Positions 1-11,628 of a DNA stretch of 64,000 nucleotides are shown one piece after another. Within the stretch, counting starts at the first letter, position 1; each line of letters starts with the position of its first letter. The DNA is from Anniella stebbinsi (taxonomy: Eukaryota > Chordata > Lepidosauria > Squamata > Anniellidae): contig JARDYH010000004.1 in NCBI GenBank assembly GCA_029215795.1, positions 33,298,001 to 33,362,000 on the forward strand. Direction: 5' to 3'. The notes beneath the pieces were generated by a model. It ran no database searches and was not told where the DNA came from. It saw nothing but the letters and a program-made list of their open reading frames with translations. Position numbers and translations under genes: made by a program.

Positions 1-828
1 GAGTGCTGTTGGGAGACTTCTGAAACTTCTTGCTTCCGATTGTATTAATTAGTGTGCAGCTTCTGAACTGGCAAAGCATTTTTTGATTGAGCTGTAACTC
101 CAAACTAATAAGTACAAATGTACACAGTACTTCCTTTGGCCCTGCTGCTATGTTACAGATCAGGTGGACTTTATGGAATTTAGCATTGGCAGCGTGACCG
201 ATCGGCTTAATTTTGTCTGGTGGGGGGGGGACCAGACACTCTGCAACCTACTGTGTGAGTAACCACAGATAAGCTACAAACACACATCAGACTATGGGGA
301 AGGACTTCCAGAACTGAGAATAAGGCAACCAGAGAGACTTAAGCTTTCACAGTGTTCATTAAAAAAAAAAACCAATTTAAGACTTATAGTTGGTGATTTG
401 TGCAACTGTTAGACCTACCTTTTTCTAATAAAATAGTTTAAAAAAACACAAAGTAAAAACAAGCAGCAGTACAAGATCTAAAAAGCACTTAAAAATAACA
501 GTTATGGTGGCCCAGCAGGATTCAATCAAAATTTTCATTGTTTGTCTAGGGGTAGGGGTGGGTACAAGGTAGGTTGGAAGCTGCTGGTAGATGTCTGAGT
601 GATTTGCAATAGAACACAAAGTATTTTTTGATTCCTAATAGGTTAGGAATAGGAACACTTTTATTTTATTTCTATTTTTTAGATAAGGTTGCTGAAACGG
701 GGAAAGCTTGGGGGGAAACCAGGACTGGATTTTTGTGTGTAACAGCTGTGAGCTCGGTTCTGGTAATGGAAACAGGTTCCTGGACTGAGGTGCATTAAGA
801 AAGGCCCTGTTCCTTAATTTTAAATCAG

Positions 829-962
829 GGGTAGGATAACTGTGGTTCTCCAGATGCCATTGGACTACAGCTCCCATAATCCCTGTCCATTGGCAATGCT
901 ATCTAAGGCTGATAGAAGATTGATTCCAACAACAATTGGAGGGTCACAGATTCCCCATGCTT
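829..962. mobile_element. Palindromic MITE, degenerate copy
   Basis: The left half (ggttctccagatgccattgg, then ctacagctcccataatccct) is mirrored by a decayed right half containing aattggagggtcacagattc. The pattern is a common foldback of lizard genomes built around cuccagatg and actacaactcccat. It looks related to the better copies at 7.88, 24.9 and 36.3 kb. No clear target duplication is visible. Confidence 0.55.
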
Positions 963-1853
963 GTTAACCGCATGTCCACCCTCTTTCTAATCCCTTCTTT
1001 TGCACTTTTTATTCAGTAGCTGAATGCTGGAATTCTAGGGGGAAAACCCCAAAAGTAGTTCCCAGAGCAGGCCGCATGCTGTGCATACCTGCCCTATATT
1101 CATGATATGAATAGCTTTTTTTAAAAAGACCATTTTTGATGCATATGCTTCGCAGTAGCAGCAACCAATCAGATTTATAGTCTGAAGTCTCCTACTACCT
1201 TATTTTTCCAAGGAATATAATTTAGAAGGAAACACTCTCCCCTCCCCCAGTTCTTAAACGGTTCAGTTAATTGGATTTTTCTCTCAGGTACTGTCTTGCT
1301 CATTGGCAGGAATAAGCGGTGTGGGGTGGGGTGAGGCTTAAAATGTCATCAACAATTGCAAAAAATATGGTGTTGTACTAATTGCCTTTTTGTCATTTCC
1401 TGACAGTTTGTTTCGCTTGTGGTTGAGCACAATCTGTCTCAAGGCAATAAGATGTGCGTACAGCCAGGCGAGGGGAAAACACTACCACAACAGATTTTTT
1501 TGGCTCATACAACAGCACAGGATTCCTTATTCTGATAAAAAAACACACCAACAAACCAAAATCCTAGTTTAAATTGTTTTAAATACACACATGTCCTTTT
1601 ATTTTTCCTGGTTTAAAAATTAAAAATAGATATCTGGGAATATTAGAGCTGAGAGGGGGAAACTCCATGGATAGGGATAACATTAGTTGAAGAAGTAGGT
1701 TTCCAGAAGTACAAGAAAACAGAACACGATGAGGAAAGGACAACCACAGCTGAGTTGCCAGATCCCCACCCTTTTTTCCCATGGTGTTTAAAACCACCAG
1801 GAAATGCCTCACTCATTCCTTAGGGTTAAATTAGATCACAGAAGTCCTATTTC

Positions 1854-2472
1854 TAGGCTGACCAGGTGGCTCGGGATTTCCTGGTCCTAACCGGGAATCC
1901 AGGGGCCAACCGGGGGAGGCGGGGGAAAACCGGGGTGGTGGGGGGTCACGCGGCGGTGGCAGCGAGACCCGGCAGCGGCGGCGAAGGCGGCGGCGGCGCC
2001 CGGGAAACGGATGCCCCTGCAGGTAAGCACGAAGGGGGGCACTTACCTGCTGGGGCGGCTGCTTCCCGGGCTCCGCCGCCGCCTTCGCCGCTGCTGCCGG
2101 GCTCGTAAGGCCAGAGGCCGCGCGGAAGAGGCGGGAGAGGGCCGGCTACATCACTTCCGGATCCGGCCCTCTCCCGCCTCTTCCGCGCGGGCGGCGACGG
2201 AGGACCCCGCGCCGCCGTGCGGGCGGCGGAGGACCCAGTGCGGCCGCACGGGCGACGGAGGACCCCGCGTGAGCGACGGAGGACCCCGCGCGGCCGCGCG
2301 GGCGGCGATGGAGGACCCCGCGCAGGCGGCGGAGGAACCCGCCGGTAGGTCCAGGCTCGTTTTTTTTGGGGGGTGGGGTGGCTTGGTGGGGGGTTGTTTT
2401 TGGTGGGGGGGTTGTTTTTGGTGGGGGGGCGGGGGGGACCGGGATTTTGATTTTTTAAATCTGGTCACCCTA
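1854..2472. mobile_element. GC-rich non-autonomous hAT-type transposon
   Basis: The left end is TAGGCTGACCAG and the right end CTGGTCACCCTA, forming terminal inverted repeats. The flanks 1846-1853 and 2473-2480 are both CCTATTTC, a perfect 8-bp target duplication. The 8-bp duplication and a terminus starting TAG fit the hAT superfamily. The 619-bp body is extremely CpG-rich, unlike the AT-rich flanks. It contains a large foldback (arms 1967-2006 and 2063-2103), a 28-bp perfect hairpin (arms 2118-2145 and 2163-2190), a GC-rich degenerate repeat (2199-2345) and a G/T-rich tract near 2360-2440. The open frames across it are composition artefacts with no transposase. Confidence 0.88.
2199..2345. 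repeat. Degenerate GC-rich tandem repeat inside the hAT element
   Basis: The core ggaggac followed by a C-rich run recurs at about 2199, 2228, 2257, 2278, 2310 and 2331, with spacing of 21 to 32 bases. Several copies share gacggaggaccccgcg. Frames through it give Arg/Ala/Pro-rich noise. Confidence 0.75.
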
Positions 2473-2508
2473 CCTATTTCAATCTAGAGTTTCATTTCCT
2501 TCTTAATG

Positions 2509-2515
2509 GTGTGTA

Positions 2516-2558
<43 letters not shown>
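2509..2558. repeat. Compound (GT)n(GA)n microsatellite
   Basis: A run of GT dinucleotides, interrupted once by AT, passes directly into a GA run. Confidence 0.95.
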
Positions 2559-2587
2559 ACGAACAGACCAGGAATAAATACATCAGT

Positions 2588-2811
2588 GCGGTGTAGTAGT
2601 TTGAGTGTTGGACTGGGATTTGGGAGATCTTGGTTCTAGTTCTCACTTGGCCATGGAAACTCACTGGGTGACTTTGGACCAGTCACAGACTCTCAGCCCA
2701 ATTTACCTCTCAGGGTTGTTGTTATGAGGATAAAATGGAGGATTATGTATGCTGCCTTGGGTTCCTTAAGGAGGGAAAAAGGTGGGATATAAATGAAATA
2801 CATAAAAAATG
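2588..2811 (+). mobile_element. Sauria-type SINE
   Basis: A tRNA-like head (gcggtgtagtagtttgagtg, gactggg) is followed by the diagnostic body: gggtgactttgg, ccagtcacagactctcagcc, tacctctcagggttg. It ends in gtgggatataaatgaaata, the BovB-like tail of this squamate SINE family. A second copy lies at 16.7 kb. Confidence 0.85.
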
Positions 2812-2846
2812 TAATGCATAATACATACATCAAGGGAGGCTGCTCA

Positions 2847-2882
2847 TTAATAATATTAATAATATTAATAATAATAATAATG
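2847..2882. repeat. ATT/TAA trinucleotide repeat
   Basis: Interrupted run of AAT/ATT units about 35 bp after the SINE tail. Confidence 0.85.
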
Positions 2883-2883
2883 T

Positions 2884-4390
2884 ATTTTCTTATAGACAAC
2901 ATTCACAGTGTTTGTGCGATATTATAACCATAAAGGAACCCAATAATAATAATATGGTATAGGTGTGGGAAACCTGTTTTTTTTTGTTTATTTGTTTGTT
3001 TTTGTCTCAAGGGCCATATTGCTTCCAGGGAACATGTTGGAGGCCACATACTAGCAATGGGTGAGCCACAGCCCAAAGCAGATAGGGCTACCTCACTGCT
3101 TGCATCCGCCTCCTCCATGTGCTTTCCCAGTAACACACACACAAAACCATTCATGCATCCTATTCTTTCTCACACATACAGAATGCTCCCTCTGCTGCTC
3201 ATGTGGTGAAAAGGGAGCTGTTCCTTCAGAAACTGCTGCTTCAAGGCACTCTTAAGTACCTTCAAGTGGCAGTTCCTGAAGGCCCCACACCTGTAGTGAA
3301 ATGTATTCCAATATCTCAGTGTTCAATTGAATTATTGTATTAGAAATAAATCAGTCCACTTGGGGATAAAATGGGTGCTTAAGACGAGCGCCGGTCTCAA
3401 TAGGAAATGTAGAATTGTGTTTTGAATTTGCACACCCATATTCCCTCTAAAACTTCCATATCCAAGCCAGATATCACATTACAATATATTTTGCATCGTT
3501 CCCTCCCCTTTCCCACACTTACACAGAGCAAATGTTCATACCTCAAATGAAGAATTGGGTTCTTCACAATTTTACATTCCATGTTTTACCACGATCTCTC
3601 AAATTAATGCTTGAGAGGGAAAAAAGAAACCTTACAAACAGAATACCAAACAGTTGAGTTAAACCAAAGGCCTCATTTCACTTAGTTAATAATAATCATA
3701 TAGTGCTTAAATGAACTAGGGATTTAACTGGTAATCAAACACCAGGCATAGGAGGCTGTGCCAATTGCATATCTCTGGGTCCAGTTGTTAAATAATTCCC
3801 TTCAAATCATTCAGGAAGCTGCTGGATTATTATCTATTTAGGTTTCTTAGTTTATATAGTCTATAATTCATTTAAATGTATTAATTAAATTCATTTAATT
3901 AACATGGAACAAGCTCCAAGCATATGTAAACTGTTCTTCTCCAGAGGGTTCCTTCTGTTATATATGCCAGTAAGAATGTCAGATGATTTAAAGAGCTTCC
4001 TTACCTTCTAGAATGCTAAAATGTTTCAGAGCTGTTATGGTGTACTTAATATATAAGATGTCTACAGGTTGGAAGCCAGTGATTTGTACAATACCTGAGC
4101 AGCATGTAAGCTGCTTTAGCATGACTGTATCCCACAGCACGCTGGTAACATGTGTAAGGACAGTGCTAAGCATTTATTGAGATATTTCAGTCTTCTTCAG
4201 TCTTCACAGCCACTCTATCGTTATTCCCATATTGCAGAACCGAACCTGAAGTCACTTAGTGAGATGTGAACATGTAGGAGCCGATCACTTAGCAGGGCCA
4301 GGTGATATGGCTGCTGCCCAAGCTAAGATCTCCAGCAACTGCCAGAGGCTCCTGAAGAGGCTGTGTCTGCTTCAGTGGATGGGAACAATC
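2884..4390. other. Intronic sequence without identified genes
   Basis: AT-rich. 3004-3060 (gggccatattgcttcc, ggaggccacata) resembles part of a DNA-transposon family but is too short to classify. No exon or RNA gene seen. Confidence 0.5.
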
Positions 4391-4573
4391 TCTGAGGCTA
4401 AGTGGTAGAGCATCTGCTTTGAATGCAGACAGTACCTGGTTCAATGCCTGGCATCTGCTGGAAAAAAATCCTGCCTGAAACCCTGGAGAGTTGCTGCCAG
4501 TCAGTGTCAACAATACTGGCTAGATAGATCAATGGTCTGACTCAGTTTAAGGTAGCTTCTTACGTTCCTATGA
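4391..4573 (+). mobile_element. tRNA-Ala-derived SINE, diverged
   Basis: The head reads gtggtagagcatctgctttg with a TGC-type anticodon loop now mutated, then acctggttcaatgcctggca. The body has cctgcctgaaaccctgg, tgccagtcagtgtcaacaat and ggtctgactcagttt. It ends with ttccta-tg. It is the same family as the copies at 22.8 and 26.5 kb. Confidence 0.8.
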
Positions 4574-4989
4574 CTGCTGAATGTGCCATATTTTGCCCTC
4601 GTGGCTGCTGGTCTCTGGCCTCTCCCACCTGAATTAGGGTGGGAACTTGACTGATACTTGCAGACAAGCCATACCAAGTGTATGATAGTATTTAAGGGGT
4701 AGTAAATGGATTCATGATGGTGCTTCGAGTCATGGTTGGTGTTCCTACTGTTGATATAGGCTGCTTAAAGCATCTGGATTTCCTTTTGTATAGGGGTTCA
4801 TGGGCATTAACTTTTTTTGTAGAGTGTGGGAGTGAGTGGGATGTTCTGGGATAATATTAGCAAAGGGAAGGTTGTGGAGGAAGGTCTAATAACTGTGGTG
4901 ATGGGGAGGAAATATATGATGCCAAGAGAGGAATGTGTCATTGGATTCAAAGGGGACATAGATGAGTGATCTGGTTGTGCGGTTACTGG

Positions 4990-6790
4990 GCCTTCTGGTC
5001 TGGTGGTTCTGCTGTTTAACACCAGATTGGGCTGTAATAAGATGATTTAGTCATGGATGAAGGAGATGACCTGGCATATATTACAGAGATCTGAGTGGAG
5101 TTGACCTGACCCACTTGTGCCTGGTGGGGTACTTGGTGCAGCATCTCAAATGGGTTATACTCTATGTTGGGTCAAAGAAGCAGATTGGAGCTATTGTTGG
5201 TGTACTACTTACCCTGCTGCCTTAATAGAGCTTGCTAGGGTGATTTTGGATGTGGTGTTGGAGAACCCTAGCATTACTGTTCTTAGCAACTTTGGCATCC
5301 AAACTGAGGGTGCCCTAGGAGAGCTAGCTGTGTACTTGATGGTCTCCATTACAGCCAAGGGGGCTGTCTCAAGTGATAATCAGCCCAACTCATAGGGAAG
5401 GATTTGCTCTTTGCCCCAGAGGGTGGGAGGGGTGGTCTGGATATAGCAGAGAATTTAATGATCCCATTGTTATAGTCAGACCACTCCTTGGTTAAATTTG
5501 CTCTCATGACAGTTGTTTCTCCCTGCGGGAATAGAAGACCCGCTAAATTCAGATACTTATGGAATCAAATGGACTTCTGAATGCTCTGCAGGATTTCCAA
5601 GTACCTAGAAGTGGTGATCCTGCTGATGTCCTTGCCTCACTAGTGACATGCACTGGGATATTTGCACAATTGCTCCTGGGTGCCCCCCCCCCCCGGTTTT
5701 CAGGAGAGCTCTGCCCAATGAATCAGTCTGGATGATTGCTAGAGCACAGTTAGCATAAGACCTGTTGTGAAACTGATCAAACGTAAGTCAAAGTACATAA
5801 TTGCATCTACATTGTGGTAGTGAGACAGCAAAGAAGGCTTACTTTGCTGCCTTCATTGCATCCTCAAGTAGCCTCCCATCAGATTCTGTGTATTTTATGG
5901 AGAATATTAACAGCTACCCCGATGAATAGTATGTTGCAACTGTCAGAGGTCTGCTGTGACAATTTTGCAGAGCACTATGAGGATAAAATCACCCATTTTC
6001 ATTATGAGTGCAACACTGCTATTATAACAGGTCCCACTGAGGTGTCTAAAGCACCTTCTTGTCCAGTTTTCTGGGATCAGTTCTAGCTGTTGAAGCCTGA
6101 GGATGTGGACAAGTATCTTGAAGAGGTTCGGCCAACCACATGACTTCTCAAACCTTGCCCATCATGGCTGATTCAAAGTAGCCAAGGAGGGTTGACCAGG
6201 TGGGCCTAGGAAGTGGTAAACATACTATTATGCTGTGGGAGGGAGTGCTGTCCACTGCCCTTAAACAGCCAATGGTGTGATCACTCCTGAAAAAGCCTTC
6301 ACTCAACTTGGAGATTTATGATAACTCTTGCTTGGTTTGGGGCAAGGTGCTCTAGTGCATTTTGGAGACCAAGTGCAGACATTCTTGGAAGATGCTGATT
6401 ATCTGGACCTATTCCAGTTTCAATTCCAGTCCAGAAATGAAAGAGAATTGGCCTTGGTCACCCTGATGGAGATCTTTATTGAGAGAAGTGCAGAGGGAGC
6501 ATGACCCTGCTATTCTTTCTCAGTGGCATTTGATATTGTTGACAATGGTGTCCTCCCGGGCTGGCTCTGTAGATTGGGAATTGGGTCACTGTATTACAGT
6601 GGTTCCACTCTGCAGGGTACGATCCAGAGAATAGCATTGGGTGGCTGTAGCTCAGGCTCTGGGCAATTATGTTGTTCAGTGCTGCAAGGTGCTATTTGTC
6701 CCCAATGCTATTTAACATATTTATGAAGCTATTAGGTACAAGCATTAAGTACTTCAACATGATGCAGGATAATTGAAATGCACTAGGGCC
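4990..6790 (+). pseudogene. Ancient L2 LINE ORF2 remnant (endonuclease and RT)
   Basis: Broken + frames keep the order of an L2 ORF2 protein. Endonuclease-like text at about 5040-5400 (tcatggatgaaggagatgac, ggtacttggtgcagcatctc) is followed by the RT region at about 6270-6740. The latter preserves cctgaaaaagccttcactc, tttgatattgttgacaatgg and ccccaatgctatttaacat, matching the LKK, AFDTIDH and PMLFNIYMK blocks of the 51-kb copy. Many stops and indels make it non-functional. The limits are approximate and the 3' tail is lost. Confidence 0.7.
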
Positions 6791-7362
6791 AGGAATGTCG
6801 GAGACATCTGAAATGGATTCAAATTACTTCAGATCTCTATGAATACAACCTGCAGATTCCATACTGGACTGGCACCTTCCAGGTTGCGTGGATTCCAAGG
6901 ACTTGCTGACATTTTTTTTTTTACTTTGCAGATTGTATGCAAATTTACAAAACATATGAAAGTTATATATATGCCTTAAACCCCCCCCCCCTCCAATATT
7001 TTATACAGCCTCCTCTGTGTTGTACTCATTTTGGTGTGCTCTGTTCATTGACTGTACACTGAGCTAAGAAAAATATTCAAATTGTTACTTGCCAGTGAAA
7101 GATAGGAAAATTGCTGTGGACATATTTACGTACTTCTCTGAAAGGGGGGGAAATCCAATTCTGTCAATGAGCAGATACAGGAATGAAAGATGCCTGACAA
7201 TCCGTGAAACACAGATGGAAGGGATGAATCAAAATATGTAAAACCCTAGGTAGCACTTCATTGGGTCCTTGGCATGATGCTGTTTGCATAGTTCTGAGTA
7301 CTGGAGAGAGCCTCTCAATGCAACCCTTTGCTTGTGTGATTTCTTTTTCAGTTAGAAATCAG

Positions 7363-7371
7363 TCTCTCTCC

Positions 7372-7413
<42 letters not shown>

Positions 7414-7414
7414 A
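7363..7414. repeat. Compound (TC)n(AC)n microsatellite
   Basis: A CT run passes directly into a CA run. The Ser/Leu/His/Thr open frame across it is a repeat artefact. Confidence 0.95.
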
Positions 7415-7881
7415 ACTCACTCTCACGAGAAGTGCCTTATGAGTGAGCATATAAGAACCTTTTATGACACAATAAGGGAAATACTTTCTCAGATCTTTAC
7501 ATTTAAAAATTATCTAGGCTTTGAGATGGACTATATGTGAAGCCTGTAAGTTCTGAAGAGTTCCCACCTTCAGAGGCTTTGATCTCTCCTTCCGACAGGA
7601 GAGAATTTTCTCCTAGTACATCTAAAGATCCTGAGCACTTTTTCACTTTTACAGTTACTGGACTTTAAATGAATCTCAGTTTGAGCTACTGGAAGGAGAA
7701 AATGGGTTAGTCTTCATGGCAAGTTAAATGCTCTAAGCCAGCTGTTAGGGAATATGAATACTAAAATCCAATAAGAGACAACCTATTGCTACCTTCTGCT
7801 GAAAACAGTAACATAAAATGCAAAGGGTCCAGAACATCAGTACTCTTGTGCATGTTCCATCCTAATTCCATATGTCTAGAT

Positions 7882-8003
7882 CAGTCTTCCCCAACCTAGT
7901 GTCCTGCATACATTTTGGACAACTCCCAGGATTCCTGACCATTGGCCATGTTGGCTGGGGCTGAATCCACACCATCTGGAGGACACCAGGTTGGGGAAGG
8001 CTG
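7882..8003. mobile_element. 122-bp palindromic hAT-type MITE
   Basis: Terminal inverted repeats CAGTCTTCCCCAACC and GGTTGGGGAAGGCTG bound a near-palindrome centred on gaccattggccatgttggct. The flanks 7874-7881 and 8004-8011 are both GTCTAGAT, a perfect 8-bp target duplication, so I assign it to hAT. It is too short to code for anything. Confidence 0.85.
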
Positions 8004-8863
8004 GTCTAGATGTTCTAGATTGCAGGAGAGCTGTCCAGCAAGGCATCAGAGGAAGTGCAGGATAAGGTGTTGCTTCAGCATTGGTTAGTCCTCAGCATTG
8101 TTATAGCTGATTCTGCTGCTCTCCCATTCCTGAATGTATAACTTCCTCCTCATGAGTAGGGCTCAGGAAAAGTAGATTTTGTGCTGCTACACAGGCACTG
8201 TGCGTTTAGTTTTGGACAGACACACTATTACCTCTGCTCTTGGGGTTTATCATGGCAGGAATGGAGCTGGGAATGTTGGGACTAGTTGGGATGCATTGGC
8301 TTTATGATCTGATCTGAATCTGGCAACTTCTACAGGGAATTTCTACAGGTGATGATCTCAGGAGGAGAGGGTAACAGTATCTACTGATTCTGTGTAATAC
8401 TACGGCTGGCAGTTCCTTCAAAGCTTCTTATAATTCTGGGCTGATCCTGTGAGGAAATGGTGGGACATGACAATATCAGATGCTGGGGAGAGAGATCAAG
8501 TCATAAAAGGCAGGCTCAGACTAGCTTCTTGTTTAGTTATCTGTGATGGGCAGGGGTCCATCTACAGGACAGAGCTTGTTAATTGGATCAGCTTGTTTGG
8601 TCATCTGAAAAATAAAAATAACAGTATGCCACATAATGATTAAACTAGATAGGTGAGGCATTGAGGGTAGTTAAAATATAACTTTTAGAGTCCTGAATGG
8701 GGCTGAACAAATGCACATTTCTCCTACAGTTAAGCAATGGAGGTATGGCTGTATGTAAAACCATTTCATACCTTGAATCTTATTGGAGTGTTTAAAACAA
8801 CAATAACAACAAATCAACAAAATAGTGTGGTTTACATGCCACAACAATACTGTGAGTGTGTGT

Positions 8864-9199
8864 GTTTTAACTCTGGCTTGTTGTGAACAAGCGAGTGTGC
8901 TGGTGCACTCTGCCTGATTGCTTTCACTGTGAGTGGGAGTGGCTAAACAACCCAGGAGAGGAAGATGTTCCAACCCTGGTTGTTTGTAATGGCATGCAAA
9001 CCAGGAACTCTGGCTTGTCTCTTCCAAGCCAGAGAAATAATCCAACATCAAACTGTGGATTATTTCTTTGACTTGTTGATAGGGAGACAAACCAAAGTTC
9101 CATTCCTGGGTTGTCTAGTCACTCCCACTCACAGTGGGAACAATTAGGCAGTGTTGCACTTGCATGCCTACTTGTTCGCAACAAGTCTGGGTTAAAAAC
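8864..9199. mobile_element. Palindromic foldback element, about 336 bp
   Basis: The left arm (gttttaactctggcttgttg, then tgaacaagcgagtg) is mirrored by the right arm (cttgttcgcaacaagtctgg, then gttaaaaac). Internally, cactgtgagtgggagtggct is mirrored by agtcactcccactcacagtg. The open frames on both strands are shadows of the palindrome. Confidence 0.7.
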
Positions 9200-9702
9200 A
9201 AAACAAAAATATGAATTGTGACATGTTGTAGTGAGTTGGTTAGTGATCGAAAATGTGGACTTCACAGAGTCCACAAAAACCTATGTAATTTGGCCTAGCC
9301 AGCTGCTTTTTACTTAAAAGTAGGCTGCCTCACATGGGAAAGTTGGTACCAGGCAAGGCCAGTTTTGCAGGCATGAAGCTATTTGATTCATGCCAGGTCA
9401 CTCTGGTCTTTCAGATAAGAGCATAGCATTAAGTCTCAGACTGGAATTTGGGGGCCTCTTTCTTTTGAGGAAGAAATATGTATTGCCTTGACTGTGATTC
9501 TTTGTTTATAAGCATTGTTTAAGTCACGCCAAGTTGGTCTCACTCCAAGGGGAATCCATACCCATACAAACTTGGAGAATTGATTATCAGTCCGTGGAGA
9601 GACATCCTGTATATCTTGATTGGCACCCAGATACACGTGTGGCGGTGGTTGAAATTGCCAGCTTCTGTCAGCACAAGGGACATGCCAGGTTCTTTGCTTT
9701 GC

Positions 9703-10362
9703 TATTTATTTATTTATTTATTTATTGCATTTCTATACCGCCCAATAGCTGAAGCTCACTGGGTGGTTCACAAAAATTAAAAACATCAAATACAATTCAC
9801 AATATAAAACAAACCACAACATAAAAAGCACAATATAAAAGTACAATATAACAGCACAACCAGGATAAAACCAAGCAGCAATGCAGAGATTTATTCAGAT
9901 TTAAAATAAAGATTTTAAACAGCAAAGTTAAAGGACTCAGATGATAAACTGTTAAAATACTGGGAAAATAAAAAAGTCTTCACCTGGCATCAAAAAGAAT
10001 ATAACGTAGGTGCCAGGCAACACTCTCTAGGGAGCTCATTCCACAGCCAGGGTGCCACAACAGAGAAGGCCCTCTTCCTGGTAGCCACCTGCCTCACTTC
10101 CTTTGGTAGGGGCTCATGGAGAAGGACCCCTGAAGATGATCTTAGGGTCCAGACAGGTACATATGGGAGGAGGCGTTTCTTCAGATAACCTGGCCCCAAG
10201 CTGTTTAGGGCTTTGAATGTTAATACCAGCACTTTGAATCAGGCAAGGACCTGGAGTAGCAGCCAGTGCAAAGAACTGGTGTAATGTGGTCTTGTTGGCT
10301 AGGCCCTGTTAACAATCATGCTGCCCTGTTTTGTACCAGCTGAAGTTTCTGGACCGTTTTAT
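9703..10362 (-). mobile_element. L2 LINE 3' fragment (type-i tail)
   Basis: On the minus strand the end is accgcccaatagctg-type hairpin sequence, then gcggtatagaaatgc, then a TAAA repeat. A minus frame at 9990-10232 gives the C-terminal segment with LTFKALNSLGPGYL and FSVVAPWLWNELP, typical of L2 ORF2. It is 5' truncated. Confidence 0.88.
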
Positions 10363-11628
10363 TTCTGCATCGATTTACTATCACAATCAATAAACACTGA
10401 ACTGATCCATTTGTGGTTTTATCTCACTTTGGCTTATCCCAAAACTATTTTGATAAGGATCTTGACAAGACCAGGACCTCAGATTAACACACATATGAAA
10501 TGGACCAATGGTTATCTTCTGAAGGCCACTGCTAAAGTTTTGCGGAGCTGCAAGATTTGGATTTGACAAGGTCAAGTTGAAAGTTTACTAGGTGGATCAG
10601 AATAATAAAGGCAATTCTGAGAGATGTATAGTAGTAGTATTTTGAACTGGAGAAACACAATTACTGAAGCTCCACAGGGATATTATCTACAACAACCCTT
10701 TTTGATTTTATAAAGTGGAAGCAGATTCAAACGCTGCAGTGAGGTGATAATCCAAGCTTTTTAGGTGACAGTCGGTAAAATCAAAAGAGAAATAAAATGT
10801 CAGAGACTTTGTTTGGACAGGAAAAGGAAGGAGCAAAGACTAGGTCATTTGGGGTGAAGGCATGTAATGGAATAAGTTGATAGCATCAAACAAAGCCACA
10901 AACTGAACAAGGAGCTCTAGTCTCAGCACTTGTACAGTAGGAAAGATTAATGGAGGGCAGAGGGTGAAACTGCTGCCTTCAAGCACAGTGCTGAAAAACA
11001 TTTTAAAAAGCCCATTACAAAAAGCAAATAATTCTGGAATTAATAAAACCAGCAACACTAAAGTGGAAGACACTATTCTAGCTCCATATTAAAGGGCTCA
11101 GGAGGTCATGTTTCTTGGTAAGCAATTTTACTGTCATAGAAACTGTATTGTAGAAGTTGAGTTGTCACAATAATAGGAACTGGAATAGAGTTGTGTTTGA
11201 TCATTTCTTGCAAAACAAACTTTGAGCCATTCTACAACTCTATTCAAACTGCTGTTGCCTTCTAAGGACCATTCAAAGTGCTGGTTATGATGACATGCAT
11301 CTGCCTTAGGATTGGTTCACAAAAGCAATTGCCACCTCCAAGGTTCTTTGAAAAAGTAGAAGCCTATCATTAGGATTGTGGCCAAGCAGCATTCAAAATG
11401 GAGGCACCATCTTATCATGAACTTGCACAACTATATGTGTGTTGTTTGCATAACTTGCTTTATTTGGATGATTTGCTGATACTTTTTCTAGCAGCTGTAA
11501 TTGACCATATCACAAGGGTTCACATGAACAGTACCCCTGCATGAGTGTAGTCTGAGGGCTTCATAGCAGCCCTGGATATTGCAAAGTTGCATGCATGTGT
11601 GCAGCCAACTAGTGCAAACCAGCCTTAG
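10363..11628. other. Intronic sequence without identified genes
   Basis: No repeat or coding signal recognised on either strand. Confidence 0.5.

Noticed and set aside
2011..2487. 158-codon + frame and a 105-codon minus frame in the GC-rich block as genes
   Set aside because: Arg/Ala/Gly/Pro repeats on overlapping strands are what GC-rich repeats give. The block is a transposon with inverted repeats and has no family motif.
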